In this document: in pieces, positions 59,625 through 64,000 of the stretch
Numbering within the stretch: the stretch's first letter is position 1
How the letters are laid out: every line of letters starts with the position of its first letter
Assembly: GCA_016721315.1 (NCBI GenBank)
Contig: JADKIL010000003.1
Span: 310,001-374,000 of the forward strand
Direction: 5' to 3'
DNA length: 64,000 nucleotides
Source: Candidatus Villigracilis vicinus
Lineage (GTDB): Bacteria > Chloroflexota > Anaerolineae > Anaerolineales > Villigracilaceae
Position numbers and translations under genes: made by a program
The notes under the pieces: model-generated
The model's database searches: none
Told to the model about the DNA's origin: nothing
Seen by the model: only the letters and a program-made list of their open reading frames with translations

Positions 59625-60860
59625 ATGACTCTATTTCTTCAACTTGCCTTTCTACTTTCAGTGATCCTGCTCTCTGCCAAGATGGCAGGATATCTCAGCA
59701 TTCGCCTCGGTCAGCCTTCGGTGCTGGGCGAATTGTTGGTAGGAATTCTGTTGGGTCCATCAATCATCAATATTCTCAACCTGCCGTTCATCGAACACGA
59801 GTTGACTGAGACCATCGCTAAACTCGGCGAACTCGGTGTGTTGTTATTGATGTTCCTCGCCGGTCTGGAACTGCATCTTGGCGAGATGCGCCAGAATGTG
59901 CGGGTGGCAGCACTGGCAGGCTTGATGGGAGTGGTTGGACCCGTCTTATTGGGATGGGGTACAGGCTTGCTCTTTAACTTTGAGCAACCTGCCGCGATCT
60001 TTCTTGGGCTGACCTTGGGTGCCACCAGTGTCAGTATCTCCGCTCAAACCTTGATCGAAATGAAGGTCTTGCGTAGCCGCGTGGGCTTGAGTCTGCTCGG
60101 AGCGGCTGTGTTCGACGACATCCTCATCATCCTTCTGCTTTCAGTCTTTCTTGCTTTACAAGGAGATGCAGGCAGCGCCGCCGATGTTTTCCTGATCATC
60201 CTGCGTATGGTGCTATTCTTGGTGGCATCTGCCTTATTCGGCATTTGGGCACTGCCATGGATCATTCGCCGCGTGGCACACTTGCCCATCAGCCAGGGGC
60301 TATTGACCATTTCGCTTGTGATCATACTTGCGTATGGAATCGCATCAGAAGCTTTTGGCGGCATGGCAGCCATTACAGGCGCATTCCTCGCCGGGTTGAT
60401 GTTGGCACGCACGCCGGAGAAAGAACGCATTGAAGCCGGTGTGCATGCTCTGGCGTATGGGTTATTTGTGCCGGTATTCTTCGTCAATATCGGTTTATCC
60501 ATTAACCTGCGTGACTTCCACGCCGATGCATTTCTCATGACCCTAACCATCATCCTCGTCGCCATCGCTGGCAAATGGCTCGGCTCAGGCTGGGGCGCCA
60601 AACTGGGCGGACTCACCACCACCGAAGCGACCCAACTTGGCGCAGGCATGATCTCACGCGGCGAAGTCGGGCTGATCGTTGCCAGTGTGGGTATGCGCCA
60701 GGGACTTGTGATCGATGCTGAATTTTCTGCAATTGTGGTTATGATAGTAGTAACCACATTGATCACACCACCCCTTCTGCGCGGGCTATTTGCTCGGGAA
60801 ACCCCGAAACATAAACCCGCTTCACAAATCGAAAAAGAGAAACCATCGGAGGCATCCTAA
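59625..60860 (+). CDS. CPA2-family cation:proton antiporter (Kef/NapA-like)
   Basis: A 411-residue membrane protein with about twelve segments. It begins LFLQLAFLLSVILLSAKMAG and has GQPSVLGELLVGILLGPSI, the family start motif, AAVFDDILIILLLSVFLAL with the paired Asp, FGGMAAITGAFLAGLMLART, and GMISRGEVGLIVAS near the end. No C-terminal TrkA-N domain is present, so regulation would come from another protein, possibly the PII-like product encoded four bases later. It would exchange K+ or Na+ for protons. Confidence 0.92.
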   Translation: MTLFLQLAFLLSVILLSAKMAGYLSIRLGQPSVLGELLVGILLGPSIINILNLPFIEHELTETIAKLGELGVLLLMFLAGLELHLGEMRQNVRVAALAGLMGVVGPVLLGWGTGLLFNFEQPAAIFLGLTLGATSVSISAQTLIEMKVLRSRVGLSLLGAAVFDDILIILLLSVFLALQGDAGSAADVFLIILRMVLFLVASALFGIWALPWIIRRVAHLPISQGLLTISLVIILAYGIASEAFGGMAAITGAFLAGLMLARTPEKERIEAGVHALAYGLFVPVFFVNIGLSINLRDFHADAFLMTLTIILVAIAGKWLGSGWGAKLGGLTTTEATQLGAGMISRGEVGLIVASVGMRQGLVIDAEFSAIVVMIVVTTLITPPLLRGLFARETPKHKPASQIEKEKPSEAS

Positions 60861-60863
60861 TTT

Positions 60864-61217
60864 ATGTATCTCGTTACTCTTGTACTACACGATCCTGACT
60901 TGTTGGAAGAACTTCTGGAAGCGTGGACCAAAGCCGGTGTGGATGGGGCTACGGTTTTGTTCAGCTCAGGCATGGGCAGATTCCGCCAAAAGCAAGGCAT
61001 GCGCGATGACCTCCCACTTATCCCTTCGTTAGATGATTTTTACGAAGCGCCGCAGACTCTCAATCGCACCGTTTTCACGGTAGCAAATGATGACGCCATG
61101 GTCGATAAACTCCTCGAAGTCACACAAAAACTGGTCGGTGACTTGAGCAAACCAGATACCGGCATCATGATCGTCACACCAGTTGCCCGCGCGTATGGGC
61201 TTGACCCAACAGATTAA
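60864..61217 (+). CDS. PII-like signalling protein beside the antiporter
   Basis: A 117-residue protein. MYLVTLVLHDPDLLEELLEA and VDGATVLFSSGMGRFRQK resemble the ferredoxin-like PII fold, with a variable T-loop-like segment (QGMRDDLPLIPSLDDFYEA) and a final strand pair (TVFTVANDDAMVDKLLEV, GIMIVTPVARAYGL). It is coupled to the antiporter gene and may gate it, as PII-like proteins do for transporters. Ligand unknown. Confidence 0.75.
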   Translation: MYLVTLVLHDPDLLEELLEAWTKAGVDGATVLFSSGMGRFRQKQGMRDDLPLIPSLDDFYEAPQTLNRTVFTVANDDAMVDKLLEVTQKLVGDLSKPDTGIMIVTPVARAYGLDPTD

Positions 61218-61233
61218 AAGTAATCGTTCATAT

Positions 61234-61272
61234 AAACAGCCACAGAAAGCAAAACTCTGTGGCTGTTTTTTC
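61234..61272 (+). terminator. terminator of the antiporter operon
   Basis: AAACAGCCACAGA pairs with TCTGTGGCTGTTT, then TTTT. It separates the antiporter unit from the DarA-like pair. Confidence 0.92.
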
Positions 61273-61425
61273 ATATCTCATAGGTTCATGGTTGAAGCAT
61301 CCCCCGAGTGATGATAATATCAAAGCAGAGCTAAAACCGTCGAAGCCGAATCAAGCCCGGGCGTAGAAAGAAGCGCAAGGCCTAAAAATCCAATTCAATC
61401 AAATCTTGATTGAAGGAGCAGAACT
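61273..61425 (+). promoter_or_regulatory. leader of the DarA-like pair with a hairpin over the ribosome site
   Basis: About 150 bases of leader. TTCAATCAA (61394-61402) and TTGATTGAA (61406-61414) make a nine-base hairpin whose 3' arm runs into the Shine-Dalgarno AAGGAG (61413-61418). A GC-rich portion upstream (CGTCGAAGCCGAATCAAGCC, then AGCGCAAGGCC) may fold too. The pattern suggests translational control; I do not match a known riboswitch. Confidence 0.45.
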
Positions 61426-61761
61426 ATGGAACATCCAACCCATCTATTATTAATGGCAGTGGTGCAGGAACAAGACCTCGATACCGCTACAAAAGCCCTG
61501 CAAAAGATTGGCGCGTCGTTGACCTATCTTTCCAGTGCGGGCGGCTTTTTGGGCAGACGCAATGCCACCATGCTGGTCGGCTTGCCCGCCGATAAATTGC
61601 AGGAATCACTGACCGTCCTGCACGAAGCCTGCCGACAACGCATTGAATACATGACCCTGCCGCTGGAAGGTTCCCCCATGCCCATGCCCGCCCCCGTGCC
61701 CGTGACAGTGGGCGGCGCAACGGTGTTCGCATTACCAGTGGAACGCTTCGAACAGATCTAA
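61426..61761 (+). CDS. DarA/PstA-like c-di-AMP receptor, long form
   Basis: A 111-residue PII-fold protein of the DUF970/PstA (DarA) family, which binds cyclic di-AMP in Gram-positive bacteria. LLMAVVQEQDLDTATKALQK, SSAGGFLGRRNATMLVGLP and, after a Pro/Met-rich loop (GSPMPMPAPVPV), TVGGATVFALPVERFEQI are the family blocks. The last block carries the binding-loop hallmark VGGATVF. It is 18 bases ahead of a second, shorter member. Confidence 0.86.
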   Translation: MEHPTHLLLMAVVQEQDLDTATKALQKIGASLTYLSSAGGFLGRRNATMLVGLPADKLQESLTVLHEACRQRIEYMTLPLEGSPMPMPAPVPVTVGGATVFALPVERFEQI

Positions 61762-61779
61762 CCTCGAGGAGAAATCGCC

Positions 61780-62040
61780 ATGAAAATGATCATCGCCATT
61801 GTGAATGATAACGACGCCGATACCCTTACCCAGGCGTTCACCGCCGCCAGTTTCCGCGTGACGCGGGTGGCATCAACAGGCGGTTTTTTACGCAGCGGCG
61901 TGGTGACCATGCTGCTCGGCGTGGAAGACCCCCAAGTGGATGCCGTGATCGAAACCGTGCGCAATGCCCTGCCCGCCAAAGGCGATAAAAAACGCGCCAC
62001 AGTCTTCGTTGTACCAGTCAGCCACTTCGAACAAGTTTAA
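61780..62040 (+). CDS. DarA/PstA-like c-di-AMP receptor, short form
   Basis: An 86-residue second member of the same family: MKMIIAIVNDNDADTLTQAF, RVASTGGFLRSGVVTMLLG and RATVFVVPVSHFEQV. The large loop between the fifth and sixth elements is reduced compared with the first protein, and the VGGATVF loop is shortened to RATVFVV. It could form hetero-trimers with its neighbour or bind another nucleotide. Shine-Dalgarno GAGGAGAAATCGCC precedes ATG. Confidence 0.87.
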   Translation: MKMIIAIVNDNDADTLTQAFTAASFRVTRVASTGGFLRSGVVTMLLGVEDPQVDAVIETVRNALPAKGDKKRATVFVVPVSHFEQV

Positions 62041-62057
62041 AGTCAGGCGCTGCAGAC

Positions 62058-62112
62058 AGAGACGTACCTCAGCAGGAAACCTTCCGGCTGAATAAACGTC
62101 TTTGTTTTGTTT
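62058..62112 (+). terminator. probable terminator after the DarA-like pair
   Basis: AGACGT and ACGTCT enclose an inner stem CAGCAGGAA / TTCCGGCTG, then TTTGTTTTGTTT. Imperfect, but in the right place. Confidence 0.55.
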
Positions 62113-62124
62113 AAAGAGGTTCAC

Positions 62125-63348
62125 ATGAAAAATAAAAGTACGATTGCTTTGTTCGCACTACTGCTACTTGCACTGGCATGCGCCAACCCATTGACACAGC
62201 CTGCAGCAGAACAACCCGACAATGTGGAAACGATGGTCGCCGCAACACTTTCTGCGCTGACATCCGTCCCGGCTCCCTCCACACCCGCGCCTGTAGACGC
62301 CACTCCCGGGGTTTTGCCACGCTCCATGTATTACCTTGCCAACGACGCCGCCCAGATCATGCAAGTCTTCCGCCTCGAACGAGACAGCAAAACCCTGACG
62401 CAGTTAACCTTTGAGCCTTCCAGCGTGGAAGATTACGATGTCTCCCAAACGGATGGCAGCATTGTCTTTCTGACCAACCACCAATTATTTCTCGCCAATG
62501 CCGACGGCAGCAACCGTCGCATGATCTTCGATGCCGGTCCACAGGATGAAATCAACCTGTTCATGACGCGCATCACCAGCCCGGTCTTTTCTCCCAACGG
62601 ACAAACTGTGGCGTTTGGTTACAAAGGCTTGAACTTTTACTCCATTGCCAGCGGACAATCCAACCGCGTGTTGGAAAATATCATCCACGACGCCGGCAGC
62701 GGACTGATTGTGCCTGAAGAGTTGTACTGGCCCGAAATGTACTCCGCCGATGGCAGCAAGCTGATTATCACACTTGGCTATTACGAAGGTGCATCCACCG
62801 CTATTTATTTTCCGAACGGTGGCGCGCTTGTGCGTTTGAATAACGAACAACGCGGCATCATCTGCTGCGGCGATTATTCAGTCAGCAGCGACGGGGCGTC
62901 ATTTTACGCTGCCAGCCCCACCTACGGCATGTTCTCCGCCGGTCTTTGGCGAGTGGATACGAACACAGGCGCCGTCACCACCGCCTTCCTCGGCGATTTC
63001 GACTCCAACCCTGCTGAAGTTGCCGATAACCCCTTCATTGCCCCGGATGGACAGTTGTATTATTTCTATACTAGCATCCCCAACCCTGGCGACATGGTTA
63101 ACCGACCCGCCCTGCAGCTCGTCCGCAGCGCAGCCGACGGTGTGACCGGCAGAACCGTCCTGCGTCCTGAAACGTTCACATCTGTGAATGAAGCATTGTG
63201 GGCGCCAGATGGAAGTTTCGTCATTGTAGCCAATGCACAAAACGAACAGATCTACTTTGGCGGCGCAGCCCAGCTTTTCTACACCGATGGTCAAAAGGCG
63301 ATGATCTCCATGCTGCCATTTGTTCAATCCATGAAATGGGGTCCGTAG
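62125..63348 (+). CDS. secreted beta-propeller lipoprotein (TolB/PD40-like)
   Basis: A 407-residue lipoprotein. Lipobox LLALAC, a Pro/Thr linker (VPAPSTPAPVDATPG), then repeated blades of the TolB/PD40 type (NDAAQIMQVFRLERDSKT, TDGSIVFLTNHQLFLANADG, SPVFSPNGQTVAFGYKGL, APDGQLYYFY, WAPDGSFVIVANAQ). Such propellers bind proteins or sugars outside the membrane. Start ATG 62125 follows AAGAGGTTCAC. Not obviously part of the osmoadaptation unit. Confidence 0.87.
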   Translation: MKNKSTIALFALLLLALACANPLTQPAAEQPDNVETMVAATLSALTSVPAPSTPAPVDATPGVLPRSMYYLANDAAQIMQVFRLERDSKTLTQLTFEPSSVEDYDVSQTDGSIVFLTNHQLFLANADGSNRRMIFDAGPQDEINLFMTRITSPVFSPNGQTVAFGYKGLNFYSIASGQSNRVLENIIHDAGSGLIVPEELYWPEMYSADGSKLIITLGYYEGASTAIYFPNGGALVRLNNEQRGIICCGDYSVSSDGASFYAASPTYGMFSAGLWRVDTNTGAVTTAFLGDFDSNPAEVADNPFIAPDGQLYYFYTSIPNPGDMVNRPALQLVRSAADGVTGRTVLRPETFTSVNEALWAPDGSFVIVANAQNEQIYFGGAAQLFYTDGQKAMISMLPFVQSMKWGP

Positions 63349-63357
63349 CCTAGAGGC

Positions 63358-63397
63358 AAAGTGTGTAACGGCGGGGTATCTCACCGTTACACACTTT
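63358..63397. terminator. bidirectional terminator between the propeller lipoprotein and panC
   Basis: AAAGTGTGTAACGG and CCGTTACACACTTT with an eleven-base loop between convergent genes. Confidence 0.92.
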
Positions 63398-63398
63398 A

Positions 63399-64000
63399 TT
63401 ACCCAAGCACAAAATTATCGATCAGGCGCGTCTTGCCCATGAAGACCGCCATGGATAGCAGCGCCTTGCCGGTAATGATCTCCAACTCTGCCAAAGAATC
63501 ATAATCGGCACAGGAAACGTACTGTATCTGCGCCAGTGGCTCCGTTGCGAGTACCGCCTTCATTTTCTCTCGTAGGGTCTCCGCATTCCGTTCCCCGCCT
63601 TCATAGAGTGCCTTCGCCCCACTCAACGAACGAAACAAGACCGTTGCGGCTTTACGTTCGGCTTCATTCAAATACTTATTCCGGCTGGACATCGCCAACC
63701 CATCCGCCTCGCGGGTGGTTGGGCAGATGACCATCTCAAGCGGAAAGTTCAAGTCGGTGACCATGCGCCGAATGACCGCCGCCTGTTGGGCATCCTTTTG
63801 ACCGAAGTATGCCTTCGTCGGCTGGGTGGCGTTGAAGAACTTTGCCACCACCGTGGTCACCCCGCGGAAGTGCCCCGGGCGCATCGCCCCTTCAAGCGGA
63901 CTTGTCAACGCATCCACCTCCACCCAGGTCTGATACCCAGACGGATACATGACCTCCGCTGTGGGCATCCAAACCAGGTCAACGCCGAGAGGGCGGAGCA
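63399..64000 (-). CDS. panC: pantothenate synthetase, C-terminal part (cut by window edge)
   Basis: The minus-strand frame runs to the right edge without a start (an internal Met lies at 63968, preceded in frame by LRPLGVDLVWMP). GAMRPGHFRGVTTVVAKFFN, AYFGQKDAQQAAVIRRM and READGLAMSSRNKYL are PanC signatures: ATP-dependent joining of pantoate to beta-alanine in coenzyme A synthesis. The N-terminal HIGH-like motif would be outside the window. Terminator at 63358-63397. Confidence 0.95.
   Translation of the reverse strand, partial: LRPLGVDLVWMPTAEVMYPSGYQTWVEVDALTSPLEGAMRPGHFRGVTTVVAKFFNATQPTKAYFGQKDAQQAAVIRRMVTDLNFPLEMVICPTTREADGLAMSSRNKYLNEAERKAATVLFRSLSGAKALYEGGERNAETLREKMKAVLATEPLAQIQYVSCADYDSLAELEIITGKALLSMAVFMGKTRLIDNFVLG

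Noticed and set aside
61273..61425. A ydaO-type c-di-AMP or GEMM c-di-GMP riboswitch
   Set aside because: Some words look similar, but the conserved cores could not be matched by eye.
1..64000. tRNA or rRNA genes
   Set aside because: No cloverleaf or rRNA signatures were noticed in the gaps; a tRNA scan would settle it.

Overview
The window reads as a chromosomal segment of a Chloroflexota bacterium, most likely class Anaerolineae. This is an inference. It rests on the many secreted lipoproteins that carry a lipobox followed by Pro/Thr-rich linkers and then NBR1-type Ig-like, SH3-like or beta-propeller domains, on the RpoC, GyrA and PheST style, and on the many short intergenic palindromes. 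No rRNA, tRNA, CRISPR array, transposase or phage gene was seen. Coding density is high. Most genes have a visible Shine-Dalgarno sequence, but several start 6-8 bases after a good -10 box and look leaderless.

Layout. 1-5109 (minus): an operon-like run of SDR reductase, metallo-beta-lactamase-fold hydrolase, lipoprotein, GNAT-like protein, KASIII-like ketosynthase and ATP-grasp protein (cut by the window edge). Part of it resembles Ole/beta-lactone chemistry, and an OleC-like ligase lies at 11.3-13.0 kb. 5.1-11.3 kb: a complete fructose PTS operon (EIIA-HPr-EI fusion, FruK, EIIB, EIIC) divergent from a LacI-family regulator, with matching operators in both promoters. 13.2-14.1 kb: a hydrogenase-type maturation protease. 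14.2-16.2 kb: a visibly AT-rich patch with two small methyltransferase-like genes. 16.2-18.6 kb: agmatinase and lysine 2,3-aminomutase, divergent. 18.6-20.3 kb: paired Ig-like lipoproteins. 20.3-24.9 kb: pheS and pheT behind a T-box leader, with a four-helix-bundle gene wedged between them. 24.9-36.3 kb: housekeeping and exported proteins (diguanylate cyclase, MarC, M1 peptidase, HD hydrolases, DinB, PhnD-like, SanA-like, sulfatase). 36.4-37.1 kb: a VapBC-type toxin-antitoxin pair. 37.2-50.9 kb: gyrA, rpoC without adjacent rpoB, a class A penicillin-binding protein and a MaoC hydratase.

50.9-62.0 kb is the most coherent accessory block and my best candidate for a novel system. It holds a GH63-like glycosidase, a GH13 sugar phosphorylase, two GT4 glycosyltransferases (the first frameshifted), a UspA-GpgS (glucosyl-3-phosphoglycerate synthase) fusion, a CPA2 cation/proton antiporter with a PII-like partner, and two tandem DarA/PstA-like c-di-AMP receptors. 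Together these suggest an osmoadaptation island that couples synthesis and turnover of a glucosylglycerate-type solute to ion transport and PII-fold/c-di-AMP sensing. The window ends with a beta-propeller lipoprotein and a partial panC.

Two single-base frameshifts (the PBP N-terminus and the first GT4 gene) both lie in C/G homopolymers. They may be assembly errors rather than real lesions. At least six families of short palindromic or word-like repeats are scattered in gaps, and some sit inside coding sequence (the OleC-like gene and pheT) or inside the pheST leader.
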